Assembly (NCBI RefSeq): GCF_021646545.1
Contig: NZ_JAKIRP010000010.1
Coordinates: 186,001-250,000 of the forward strand
DNA length: 64,000 bases
From: Chitinophaga filiformis
Lineage (GTDB): Bacteria > Bacteroidota > Bacteroidia > Chitinophagales > Chitinophagaceae
Direction: 5' to 3'
How positions within the stretch are numbered: the first letter of the stretch is position 1; each line of letters opens with the position of its first letter. A program made the position numbers and the translations under genes. Under the pieces are notes generated by a model. The model was not told the DNA's origin and did not search any database. It worked only from the letters and a program-made list of their open reading frames with translations. Of this stretch, positions 42,826 to 51,407 are shown one piece after another.

Positions 42826-44166
42826 CTAAATAAGCGACCTGGCTTTCAGCTCCAGGTATTTGTTGACAACATTCAGTGTGAGTTGTTCCGGTGGGGTAAG
42901 TAAGGACAGGATACCATATTTCGTCAGCTCCCGAACCATTAGCTTTTTTTCATAGGCAAATTTCTGTGCAATCACCTGCCGATAGATCCCCTCTACCGTA
43001 TGCACATGATCTTTCGTTACTTTCTTCAACTCTGTGTTTTCAAAGAAGACCACCAGCAACAGGTGATACTTTGAAAGCCTGCGCAGATAAGGTAGTTGCC
43101 GCTGCAGCGCTGTCATAGACTCAAAATTCGTAAAGAGTATCAGCAAAGAACGCTGTGAAAAAACACTACGTAAAGTAACACTCAGGCGCTCATAATCACT
43201 TTCCTCCCACTGCGTTTCCTGTGCGTACAACTTCTCCAGTATCAGGTTCATTTGTGTCTTCTTGCTGGAAGAAGGCAACACATCTACCTGTTGCGCCGCC
43301 AGCGTCACCAGTCCTGTTTTATCTCCTTTCTGCAGCGCGATATTACTAAAGATCAACGAGGCGTTGATCGCATAATCCAGTAAGGACAAGCCTTCGAAAG
43401 GCATCTTCATGGCCCTTCCTTTGTCAATCACACAATATACCTGTTGCGACTTTTCTTCCACATAGTTATTGACCATCGGAGTGCCTCTGCGTGCAGTAGC
43501 TTTCCAGTTAAGCATACGCACATCATCTCCACGCACATATTCCTTAATGTGATCGAACTCCATGCTATGACCTGCCACACGCTGCTTGTGCACACCCATT
43601 TCCTGTAAACGGCCATTGAAGGAAAAGAACTCATAGTTGCGTAGCTGCAGAAAAGAAGGATACACTTTAACAATCTCCTCATTCAGCGGTGCAATATGCC
43701 GTTGTGATAATCCTAATATGCTCCGTACAAAAGCATTGGTTCTGCCGAAATGATATTCCCCTCTCTCGACAGGCCGTAAAGTATAATGGATCTCCTGCTC
43801 CTCTCCTGCTTTCAGCTTTGCCTTCTTCCTGAAATCACGTACCTGGAACTGCACGGGTAACTCCTCAAGCAATATAACTGTAACGGGAAAACGATAACTA
43901 TTCACCAGTTTTATCCTGATATCATTATTGTCACCGTTACTGAAACGGCTTGACATGGTGCGCGCCACCTCCAATGGCTTCTCTCCTGCCGCATACAGGA
44001 AGAATATATCGAGTACCAGCAGGAAAGCGAGTAATGCAAAGACGAGCTCCGACACAATGTATAATGGCGCAAAGAAATAAGACACGACGAATAACATCGC
44101 GGTACTTCCCAGCAACACATAGAAGCGCGTTGTAAAAAATAAAGATTGATAAAATGCTTTCAACAT
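42826..44166 (-). CDS. DUF58 domain-containing protein (MoxR cluster)
   Basis: 446 residues from ATG 44166 (MLKAFYQSLFFTTRFYV); the longer frame to 44193 overlaps the MoxR end. Two N-terminal membrane helices (about 10-60: LLGSTAMLFVVSYFFAPL, SELVFALLAFLLVLDIF). The DUF58 motif is at about 225-245: GHSMEFDHIKEYVRGDDVRM, LNWKATARRG, then a vWA-like fold (VYCVIDKGRAM, INASLIFSNIALQKGDKTGL). Its role is a MoxR partner in assembly or control of a membrane-bound complex. Last gene of the cluster; the 3' tail is duplicated just beyond the stop. Confidence 0.92.
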   Translation of the reverse strand: MLKAFYQSLFFTTRFYVLLGSTAMLFVVSYFFAPLYIVSELVFALLAFLLVLDIFFLYAAGEKPLEVARTMSSRFSNGDNNDIRIKLVNSYRFPVTVILLEELPVQFQVRDFRKKAKLKAGEEQEIHYTLRPVERGEYHFGRTNAFVRSILGLSQRHIAPLNEEIVKVYPSFLQLRNYEFFSFNGRLQEMGVHKQRVAGHSMEFDHIKEYVRGDDVRMLNWKATARRGTPMVNNYVEEKSQQVYCVIDKGRAMKMPFEGLSLLDYAINASLIFSNIALQKGDKTGLVTLAAQQVDVLPSSSKKTQMNLILEKLYAQETQWEESDYERLSVTLRSVFSQRSLLILFTNFESMTALQRQLPYLRRLSKYHLLLVVFFENTELKKVTKDHVHTVEGIYRQVIAQKFAYEKKLMVRELTKYGILSLLTPPEQLTLNVVNKYLELKARSLI

Positions 44167-44176
44167 ACAATAATGT

Positions 44177-45157
44177 TTACCTCGGCACTTCAACTGATTT
44201 CACGATCTGCGAGATCACTTCATCTGCTGTAATTCCTTCCATTTCACGTTCAGGTGTCAGCATAATACGATGACGTAATACATGCGGCAACATGCTGACA
44301 ATATCATCCGGTGTAACAAAGTCACGATTGTGCATCGCAGCAATCGCCTTTGCACAATTCATTACTGCCAGTGAGGCACGTGGTGATGCACCGAGATACA
44401 AGGAAGCATTGTTACGCGTTTCATGGATCAGGGCAGCAATGTAATGCAACAGTTTGTCCTCAATATGCACTTTACGTACCAGCACCTGGTATTCCATGAC
44501 CTGTACGGCCGTCACCACACGCTGCACAAGTTGCGTCAGATCAGACAATCCGTTGTACTGATGCATTGCCTGCAGCATGGAGATCTCTTCCGCCAGTGCG
44601 GGATACTTCACTTCTATCTTAAACAGGAAACGGTCCAGCTGGGCTTCCGGCAAACGGTAAGTCCCCTCTTGCTCTATCGGGTTCTGCGTAGCCACTACCA
44701 TAAAAGGAGCAGGTAAGTGATGCGTAATACCATCATTCGTTATCTGCCTTTCCTCCATCACTTCAAACAGTGCAGCCTGCGTTTTCGCCGGTGCCCGGTT
44801 GATCTCATCTATCAGTACCAGGTTACTGAACACCGGGCCACGCTTATATTCAAACTCTCTTTTCTCCGGATTGAATATGGAAGTACCTATCACATCCGCA
44901 GGCATAATATCGGGTGTGAACTGTAACCTGGAAAAGTCTGCATCTATACAGCGCGCCAGCAGTTTGGCAGTCAGCGTCTTCGCTACTCCCGGTACACCTT
45001 CTATAAGCACATGTCCCTGTGTAAGCAAGCCTGCTATTAACAGATCGATCATCTCATGCTGACCAATAATTACCTTTCCTATCTGCTCCCGGATGGCCAC
45101 TACCGCTTCATGAAGAGCGGTAAAATCAGTCCGGGGTTGAAATGTAGTTTCCTCCAT
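44177..45157 (-). CDS. MoxR-family AAA+ ATPase
   Basis: 326 residues. Walker A GVPGVAKT, Walker B LVLIDEINRAPAKTQ, sensor 1 in PFMVVATQNPIEQEGTYRLP, and SPRASLAVMNCAKA in the lid. MoxR ATPases act as chaperones with DUF58/vWA partners, encoded here directly downstream (10 bp). Its ATG overlaps the preceding stop by 1 nt (TAATG). Confidence 0.96.
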   Translation of the reverse strand: MEETTFQPRTDFTALHEAVVAIREQIGKVIIGQHEMIDLLIAGLLTQGHVLIEGVPGVAKTLTAKLLARCIDADFSRLQFTPDIMPADVIGTSIFNPEKREFEYKRGPVFSNLVLIDEINRAPAKTQAALFEVMEERQITNDGITHHLPAPFMVVATQNPIEQEGTYRLPEAQLDRFLFKIEVKYPALAEEISMLQAMHQYNGLSDLTQLVQRVVTAVQVMEYQVLVRKVHIEDKLLHYIAALIHETRNNASLYLGASPRASLAVMNCAKAIAAMHNRDFVTPDDIVSMLPHVLRHRIMLTPEREMEGITADEVISQIVKSVEVPR

Positions 45158-46392
45158 TATTTCGTATTTAAATAGAACGCTTGTATGTTTTTATAAAATC
45201 GCTGTAAATATTCATCTGAAATAGTGTAACCTGATTGCACCTGCTGAATACTGTTCAGAATATCTTTCACCTGCTCCAGCGGCATGACTGCCTTGCGCGA
45301 TAAAGCGTCTGCAAATGCAGCATCCAGGTTGTTTGTATTCAGATAATAGCGTGTGCGTACAAACTCCTGCCACTGCAAAATGATCTTCTGCGCCAGGTTG
45401 CGGTTGTTATGCTGCTGATAATACAACTGTCCCAGCGCATCCACAAATTCCAGCGAATTATTCACCAGCAGCGGCTTTTCAGGAATAATACGCTGCCTGC
45501 GTTTGCTTTCAAACAGGATATAGATCAATAGTAATGCCACAGCCAGCCACAGGGCCCAGCGCATAGCAGGATAACGCATCAACACCTGCCATTCGCTGAA
45601 ATCGGACGACTGGCGATAGCGTTGATATTTATAAAATTCATCCCAATACACATGGTCCATATACAGATTGGTGTATGCCAGTTGCCTTTCCAGAGACACA
45701 ATATTACGTCCCTGCATCAGGAAATAATTGGTGAGAGTAGATGGCTGCAACAGCAGGAACACCGCTCCTTCGCCAACAGCTACCTTCACAAAATCGGGAC
45801 GGTTGAATGCATCCGTGCCTAATATAGTCGTACGGCTGGTATCCATTTTTGTGATAAAGCTTCCCGCCTTGATACCCTTGCGCGAAAAGGCTGTGTCAGG
45901 CGCGAGGTTCCTGTTCACATAGCGCTGGTCAGCATTTGTAAAAGACTGGAAGATACCTTCGTCATCCACCGCTACATTCAGGTATTCCAGCAGCATGCTG
46001 TCGGGCTGATTGGAGGCAATGAACAGCTGATTACCTGAAGATGCGAATTTGATCATGTTCTTTGCATCTTCTGCTGAAGTATACAGCCTGTCAGCCACCA
46101 GGATGTACAGATTGTAATCAGTAGAAGCCAGTGTCTCATCCCTGTTGTACGTACGGGAAAAAGGCTTGGTGACTACCTGTGGCTTGATATCATAATAAAA
46201 CAGATGAGACAGGGTCTTAAACATCACATAACAGCCGCCGGGGCTTTTATCCTTGTGGGAAAAGCTTTGCCGTGCGAGTTCCTTGTCATCAATATTTTTG
46301 CTGTCCGGCTTACCTGTGCGTGACGAGAAGACCAACAGTATCAAAAATACCAGGATAATGGCGCTGATTATTGCTATTAGTTTTGATTTCAC
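45157..46392 (-). CDS. DUF4350 domain-containing membrane protein
   Basis: 411 residues. One membrane helix near the N-terminus (IAIISAIILVFLILLVFSS) and one near 275 (MRWALWLAVALLLIYILFES). The extracytoplasmic part has NLYILVADRLYTSAEDAKN, NQLFIASNQPDS and FVKVAVGEGAVFLLLQPSTL, the DUF4350 pattern. Starts with GTG in a GTGA overlap with the DUF4129 gene. Function unknown beyond the MoxR-cluster link. Confidence 0.88.
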   Translation of the reverse strand: MKSKLIAIISAIILVFLILLVFSSRTGKPDSKNIDDKELARQSFSHKDKSPGGCYVMFKTLSHLFYYDIKPQVVTKPFSRTYNRDETLASTDYNLYILVADRLYTSAEDAKNMIKFASSGNQLFIASNQPDSMLLEYLNVAVDDEGIFQSFTNADQRYVNRNLAPDTAFSRKGIKAGSFITKMDTSRTTILGTDAFNRPDFVKVAVGEGAVFLLLQPSTLTNYFLMQGRNIVSLERQLAYTNLYMDHVYWDEFYKYQRYRQSSDFSEWQVLMRYPAMRWALWLAVALLLIYILFESKRRQRIIPEKPLLVNNSLEFVDALGQLYYQQHNNRNLAQKIILQWQEFVRTRYYLNTNNLDAAFADALSRKAVMPLEQVKDILNSIQQVQSGYTISDEYLQRFYKNIQAFYLNTK

Positions 46393-47249
46393 CGGGTATA
46401 GCCTAATTCGTTCATAAATTGACGGAACTGCCTGTGTATAACATTGAACTGCTCATTGTTCACGGGCATTTCTCCGTACCAGATGTATTCATAATCCAGT
46501 GTCAGCGTCGCAAATGTTTTATACCATGGTGTAGACACCAGGCTGCGCAGATAAGCTGCATTGGTTTTCTCCCTGCTATAGGTAACGATTCCTTTATCTA
46601 CCAGTACCCGCAACGTTTGCAGATATAACAGTCTTACTGCCACCCTGAGTTTACCGGAAGCAATGGCCTGTTCTATCTGCTGATGATATGTCTCTGTATC
46701 CAGTTCTTCCTCCGTCAGTTTTACGGTCTTATCAGTATCAGGTTTCGTTCTCTTGAACAGATAACCATTTTGTCGCAGGTAGAGATATAACAACAGGCCG
46801 ACGCAGCTTATGATAAAACACACGATCGTGATCGGGAAAAGCCCTACCAGCCGTAAGAGCGCAGAAAAGCTATTGTCAATCCAGGAAACTTTTTTACGTT
46901 GTTCCGGTTCCTTTTTTTTGTATTGTAAGTCTTCGTCTGCCAACAGTACTTTCATGATGGTGTCTGGCACGGCCCGTATCACCAGGGGATAATCTGCGTA
47001 AGATGACATTGTATCGGCCATTGCCGGCATTGCCTCATCCCAGAGATGATGTTCTCCCGGAATTTTTTGCTGACTGATATTTTCCCTGGCATCTGCCGCT
47101 TCTTCAGCCGCCTCTCTTTTCGCCGCTGTAGCGACCATATCTTCAGCTACCATGGAATCCCACTGTTCCTGAGGCACAGACTGCTGTGCTTTGATGAACA
47201 AAGGCAGGCACAATAATATCAGGATATAATGAACGCGCATCTTCCTCAT
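46389..47249 (-). CDS. DUF4129 domain-containing protein
   Basis: 286 residues, signal peptide to about SLPLFIKAQQS, one membrane helix (about 135-160, LFPITIVCFIISCVGLLLYL), cytosolic C-terminal DUF4129: YHQQIEQAIASGKLRVAVRL, LYLQTLRVLVDKGIV and ATLTLDYEYIWYGEMPV. Its ATG is in an ATGA overlap with the SpoIIM gene. Probably part of the same membrane complex. Confidence 0.88.
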   Translation of the reverse strand: MRKMRVHYILILLCLPLFIKAQQSVPQEQWDSMVAEDMVATAAKREAAEEAADARENISQQKIPGEHHLWDEAMPAMADTMSSYADYPLVIRAVPDTIMKVLLADEDLQYKKKEPEQRKKVSWIDNSFSALLRLVGLFPITIVCFIISCVGLLLYLYLRQNGYLFKRTKPDTDKTVKLTEEELDTETYHQQIEQAIASGKLRVAVRLLYLQTLRVLVDKGIVTYSREKTNAAYLRSLVSTPWYKTFATLTLDYEYIWYGEMPVNNEQFNVIHRQFRQFMNELGYTR

Positions 47250-48229
47250 TTCACGGGCTTTATAATAGTTGCATTTGGTCCCAGCTTATATCCTTTACGA
47301 TGCAGATAGATCGGGTAAACAATAAAGTAACCAACGATAAATAGCAATGACAGCGACAATATGCTGACGCTGGTCCAGACAGGCATAGCGGTATGGCGGG
47401 TAACGAAGCCTTCCAGGAAAGCGGCCACTATAAACACGGGTATCAGCGTTACTACTATCTTAACGCCATCGCGTGCGGTATTTTTCAGAGCATCCAATCT
47501 TTTACGCGTACCCGGGAATATCAGTCCGCTGACCATTACCAGTCCGGCGCAACCGGCTATTACGATAGCAGAGATCTCCAGTGTACCATGTATCCAGATC
47601 ACCAATACTGATTTCATGCCCAGTCCTTTCGAGAAGAAGTAATACTGGAAAGCTCCCAGCATCACGGCATTCTTCATCATCAGCCAGAGTGTACCGATAC
47701 CGAGTGTGAGGCCGCTTACAAAGGTCAGCATAGCTACCGTAATATTCCGCTGGGCGATTCTCAGGAACATCACCAGTTCGTTCTCCTGTTTATAAACGCC
47801 AAAAGGATCTCCGTTATTGATATTCTGTTCTGTCATACCAACATATTCATCTCCCAGTACACCACGTACGAAAGTTTCATCGTGGGCGGCAGAGAATGCG
47901 CTGACTACGCAGAACAGGAGGAAGAATAAAAAGGAGAACAGGAACAAACGGTGGTATTTGCGGAACAGCAGTGGCAGCTCGTAGATGAAGAAATTGCGGA
48001 CCCGGCCATCCTGCTCTTTCCGGTTGCCATAGATGTGCTGATAGATACCGGCGGCCAGACTGTTGATGTAGCCAGTCACCTTGCTGAAACTGTAGAAGGT
48101 TTTGGCGTAAGCCAGATCGTCCAGGAGGCTGGTAAAACGTTCCGCCATCTCGTCCGGATCTTCGGCAGGTTGTTCCTGGTATCTTTTCCAGCGCTGCAGA
48201 TTCTTTTTTATGAAGGTTGATTCACGCAT
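47246..48229 (-). CDS. Stage II sporulation protein M-like (SpoIIM) membrane protein
   Basis: 327 residues. N-terminal cytoplasmic helices (about 1-100) then 5-6 membrane helices (LFLFSFLFFLLFCVVSAFSA; MLTFVSGLTLGIGTLWLMM; GCAGLVMVSGLIFPG; ILSLSLLFIVGYFIV). The segment FFSKGLGMKSVLVIWIHGTL then EISAIVIAGCAG matches the SpoIIM motif. Despite the name, this organism is not expected to sporulate. First gene of the five-gene run; divergent from the RDD gene, 232 bp apart. Confidence 0.92.
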   Translation of the reverse strand: MRESTFIKKNLQRWKRYQEQPAEDPDEMAERFTSLLDDLAYAKTFYSFSKVTGYINSLAAGIYQHIYGNRKEQDGRVRNFFIYELPLLFRKYHRLFLFSFLFFLLFCVVSAFSAAHDETFVRGVLGDEYVGMTEQNINNGDPFGVYKQENELVMFLRIAQRNITVAMLTFVSGLTLGIGTLWLMMKNAVMLGAFQYYFFSKGLGMKSVLVIWIHGTLEISAIVIAGCAGLVMVSGLIFPGTRKRLDALKNTARDGVKIVVTLIPVFIVAAFLEGFVTRHTAMPVWTSVSILSLSLLFIVGYFIVYPIYLHRKGYKLGPNATIIKPVK

Positions 48230-48461
48230 GGGCTGTCTGTTAGTCCGTCATCCATAGCTGATAGGCCATAAAGTAAGCCATCAAATATTCAATGAAAGGA
48301 TTTTGCTCAGAATATACAAAAAAAAGACCCCGGCAGCTAATATTAATTAAATAAATGTAGCTAGATTAGTCAGCAGGAACCGTTCGGAACCGGGTTTACC
48401 GCTTATGGTCTACGATCTATGGACTGCTTACAAACATATAGATTAATTAGTAAATTTATAC

Positions 48462-49187
48462 ATGGCCTCTATAAAAATACCCACTTCTTTCAATATAGAT
48501 CTTGAATTTGAGACGGCTAACCTCTTCCAGCGTTTTCTGGGTTGGTTGCTGGATACGCTCATCAGGCTGGTATATTGTATAGCATTGGGATACACGGTGT
48601 ATAACATGCAACTGGGCGAGACGGCCAGTTATGTGGTGTATTTTTTCCTGGGGGTGTTGCCGATGTTATTCTACTTCCTTGTGCTTGAGATCATTATGAA
48701 CGGGCAGACGCCTGGTAAGCTGCTGCTGAACATTAAAGTGAGGAATATGCAGGGAGGAAAGCCGAGCATCAGCCAGCACCTGATCAGATGGTTGTTTCGC
48801 ATGCTGGAAACGCCCTATATTTTCTGGAATGGTATTATACCCATCATTGCCATGTTAAGATCGCCCTACGATCAGCGGCTGGGAGATATCGTGGCAGGAA
48901 CGATCGTTGTGAGCACCAAAACAAAGGCAAGTCTGAATGATACGATCTTCAGGGACATGTCTGACGTGGATTATCAACCGCATTTCCCGCAGATCCTGAA
49001 GTTGTCTGACAGGGATATGAACAAGATTAAAACACTGATGGACCAGGCTATTAAGTCAAATAATCCGGAGCTGGCGGCCCGCGTTGCCTATCGTGTAAAA
49101 GATGTGCTTGAGATCAAAACGGATATGCAACCGGCGGAATTCCTGGAAACGGTACTGAACGACTATAATTACTATACTACACGATAG
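48462..49187 (+). CDS. RDD-family membrane protein
   Basis: 241 residues. The R-x-L-G-W-L-L-D-T-L-I-R segment (about 24-35) is a version of the RDD motif, followed by membrane helices at about 36-55, 60-80 and 115-130. GQTPGKLLLNIKVRNMQGG and RLGDIVAGTIVVS are typical of the family. The C-terminal 60 residues are charged and cytoplasmic. Divergently placed to SpoIIM-DUF4129-DUF4350-MoxR-DUF58, a recurring arrangement in Bacteroidetes. Confidence 0.92.
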   Translation: MASIKIPTSFNIDLEFETANLFQRFLGWLLDTLIRLVYCIALGYTVYNMQLGETASYVVYFFLGVLPMLFYFLVLEIIMNGQTPGKLLLNIKVRNMQGGKPSISQHLIRWLFRMLETPYIFWNGIIPIIAMLRSPYDQRLGDIVAGTIVVSTKTKASLNDTIFRDMSDVDYQPHFPQILKLSDRDMNKIKTLMDQAIKSNNPELAARVAYRVKDVLEIKTDMQPAEFLETVLNDYNYYTTR

Positions 49188-49245
49188 CTGCCGGTCGCCA
49201 AATAAATGACAACCGGCAGGAGAACTAATTATGGCAAAAAGTTTT

Positions 49246-49692
49246 TTATACAGCGGGCTTTCCGATACTGCCTATCTGACTATCCAATGAAGGTCCGGCG
49301 GGACGGCCGGCAGGACCGATGTAACGGATGTCTTTGTTAAAGGCCAGCATCGGGTAAAAGATGATTCCCAGGAGTATTAATCCCACCGTGAATCCCACAT
49401 CCTTCCCAAAACTCTTGCTGAGATCGTGGGTCAGCATAATCGGCAGGATGATCCATCCGTAGATAGGAATCAGGAACAAGAAAATATACCACCAGGGTTT
49501 TCCTACAATTTCCAACATCACGATTAAACTATAAATGGGAATAATGCTTGCCCAGCCTGGCTTACCAGCCTTTTCAAATATTTTCCAACAGCTGACAATG
49601 AGCAAAAGGCAGACAGCCAGGTAGAATACTGTGATAACAATCGATGCGCCGCCCATAACGGCACCTGAAGAATCGTAGGAAACGTCTTGCAT
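49246..49692 (-). CDS. DUF5684-like small membrane protein
   Basis: 148 residues from ATG 49692 (MQDVSYDSSGAVMGG); open frame to 49788 encodes unrelated residues. Four membrane helices at about 17-40, 52-68, 70-88 and 98-120, with the repeated pattern CWKIFEKAGKPGWASIIPIY and GKDVGFTVGLILLGIIFYPM, as in the DUF5684 family of four-helix proteins. A short Pro/Gly-rich tail follows. Function unknown. Confidence 0.8.
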   Translation of the reverse strand: MQDVSYDSSGAVMGGASIVITVFYLAVCLLLIVSCWKIFEKAGKPGWASIIPIYSLIVMLEIVGKPWWYIFLFLIPIYGWIILPIMLTHDLSKSFGKDVGFTVGLILLGIIFYPMLAFNKDIRYIGPAGRPAGPSLDSQIGSIGKPAV

Positions 49693-49904
49693 GATTAAAG
49701 GTTTAGGTGAAAGGATATATGTATAGAAAATCAACATAATATCTGCCGGATCGTGGTGTGAAAATTTTTGGAGTATGGAGCTCAACAAGCATTCAACCGG
49801 TCACTAATACAAGACATATAACATCAAATGCGATGAAATTGATCACTGAGCAACGCATTTTTTGTTTACTTTTTTAAATATTTCTGATAATTCTTCTTTT
49901 AAGA

Positions 49905-49935
49905 TTTGTTATTTATTTCAATTAGTGTACATTTG
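49905..49935 (+). promoter_or_regulatory. Promoter of SRP RNA gene
   Basis: -33 TTTG (49905-49908), 19-bp spacer, -7 TACATTTG (49928-49935); the RNA starts about 5 bp later. A perfect Bacteroidetes consensus. Confidence 0.75.
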
Positions 49936-49939
49936 CAGC

Positions 49940-50036
49940 CGGCAAGTCTTATACGACCAGCTCCTGCTGAACTCCCCCAGGACAGGAATGTAGCAAGGGT
50001 AGGCGGTTGTAGCGGTGCGATGTAAGTAACTTGCCG
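49940..50036 (+). ncRNA. ffs: Signal recognition particle RNA, small bacterial type
   Basis: About 97 nt. The ends CGGCAAGT and ACTTGCCG pair (49940-49947 with 50029-50036) and the apex carries CCCCAGGACAGGAATGTAGC and AAGGGTAGG, the conserved Ffh-binding domain IV loop with GGNA tetraloop context. A ten-T run follows (50037-50046) as terminator. Confidence 0.93.
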
Positions 50037-50272
50037 TTTTTTTTTTGATATTCCAGGTCATCAGTCGATAGATTCAGTTGTAATGCTATTAACTACTCAT
50101 TCCCACAAGGATGACCTGTGGCTCTACCCAATGCGTTTCAACTGTTTATTTCGTGATTGTCAGGTTTACGTATTCATTCCAAATGAATCAGTGAGTACTG
50201 TTGATTATATATTATTTGTTCCGTACTATTGTGGCGGCAATAAATTATTAAAAAGGACTAAATCATTTCACA
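50037..50272. other. Spacer between SRP RNA and fsa-like gene
   Basis: About 235 bp with only the SRP RNA terminator T-run at its start. AT-rich, no gene supported; a short open frame (50083-50313) has no protein-like features and crosses the aldolase start. Confidence 0.5.
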
Positions 50273-50923
50273 ATGAAATTCTTCATAGATACTGCAAATC
50301 TGGCACAGATTAAAGAAGCAAACGACCTGGGCGTTCTTGACGGTGTTACCACCAACCCTTCCCTGATGGCTAAAGAAGGCATCAAAGGCGAAGCTAACAT
50401 CCTCAAACATTATGAAACAATTTGCGAGCTGGTAGATGGTCCTATCAGTGCCGAAGTATTGTCAACCGAATTCAACGCCATCGTTGAAGAAGGTAAGAAG
50501 CTGGCTGCCATCCACCCAAATATCGTGGTGAAGGTGCCCATGATCAAAGACGGTATCAAAGCGCTGAAATGGTTCACCGACAACGGTATCAAAACTAACT
50601 GTACACTGGTATTCTCTGCGGGCCAGGCTATCCTGGCTGCTAAAGCAGGTGCTACCTTTGTATCTCCTTTCATTGGCCGTATTGATGACAGTAACTGGGA
50701 TGGCGTTGAGCTGATTGCCCAGATAGCACAGATCTACAGCATCCAGGGCTTCAAAACCGAGATCCTGGCGGCTTCTATCCGTTCTCCTTTACACATCATC
50801 AAATGTGCTGAAGCCGGTGCAGACATTTGCACATGTCCGCTGGACTCAATCCTCGGTCTCCTGAAACACCCGCTAACTGACATCGGTCTGGCTAAGTTCC
50901 TGGAAGACGCTAAGAAAATGTAG
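50273..50923 (+). CDS. fsa: Transaldolase/fructose-6-phosphate aldolase family
   Basis: 216 residues, the short TalC/FSA subgroup. MKFFIDTANLAQIKEANDLG then VTTNPSLMAKEG, the Schiff-base Lys in NIVVKVPMIKDG, and NCTLVFSAGQAILAAKAGA and SPFIGRIDDSNWDG. Either transaldolase activity in the pentose phosphate pathway or fructose-6-phosphate aldolase; sequence alone does not separate them. Ends with a strong terminator. Confidence 0.93.
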   Translation: MKFFIDTANLAQIKEANDLGVLDGVTTNPSLMAKEGIKGEANILKHYETICELVDGPISAEVLSTEFNAIVEEGKKLAAIHPNIVVKVPMIKDGIKALKWFTDNGIKTNCTLVFSAGQAILAAKAGATFVSPFIGRIDDSNWDGVELIAQIAQIYSIQGFKTEILAASIRSPLHIIKCAEAGADICTCPLDSILGLLKHPLTDIGLAKFLEDAKKM

Positions 50924-50944
50924 TCTTATTTTTAGATGGTATAC

Positions 50945-50981
50945 TCCCCGGTGCACGCCATGCATCGGGGATTTTTTTTTT
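50945..50981 (+). terminator. Terminator of the fsa-like gene
   Basis: 11-bp stem (50945-50955 and 50961-50971, one G-T pair), 5-nt loop, ten T (50972-50981). Confidence 0.92.
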
Positions 50982-51055
50982 GTTGTGTGACCACGAGGGC
51001 ACCGGGACCACCCATCTTCAATTCGATCCAAACATACGACCTAACAAAGCCTGTT

Positions 51056-51274
51056 ATGTTTTGTTGACAACGTTTGTCGTAAACGCCGATTCCCGGTTAA
51101 CCGCCTGTGTCACAAACACCGAATCCGGGATTACCCTGTGTAATACTGGTTCCCGGGGCTACGCCCTGCGTTACAAACACGAATCCCGGGGTTGAAACCC
51201 CGCGCTACAAACACCGGAGCTCCTGGCGGAGTTCGATCATGTTTTGTTAATGACGTTTATTGTAAACACTGATT
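51056..51274. repeat. Degenerate palindromic repeat cluster flanked by a 36-bp direct repeat
   Basis: Four units of 30-34 bp (51079, 51111, 51142, 51172; fifth partial at 51206) share a TACAAACACCGATTCCCGGGG-like core with a GGGGNTN-ACCCC hairpin and a CCCTGCGT end. The flanks 51056-51091 and 51239-51274 share a 36-bp sequence (ATGTTTTGTT...ACGTTT...GTAAAC...GATT) with about 10 mismatches. The region between the fsa terminator and the NADH dehydrogenase gene holds no gene. Confidence 0.7.
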
Positions 51275-51407
51275 TCTTTCATTTTTTTCTGAAAGTATTG
51301 TAACTTTGAGCAGCATTTATAATTTCCGGCGTTTGAATACATAGTGTCGCAAGACATAAGCAACGTTCATTTCGAATTTATTTCTTTGATTGCTAAATGA
51401 TTGTATT

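Noticed and set aside
47246..48229. Sporulation function from the SpoIIM name
   Set aside because: The family is widespread in non-sporulating bacteria and here belongs to the MoxR cluster.
50083..50313. Short frame between SRP RNA and fsa-like gene
   Set aside because: Overlaps the aldolase start, weak composition, no support.
51079..51213. CRISPR array
   Set aside because: Units are adjacent, themselves diverged and palindromic, with no conserved spacer spacing and no cas genes.
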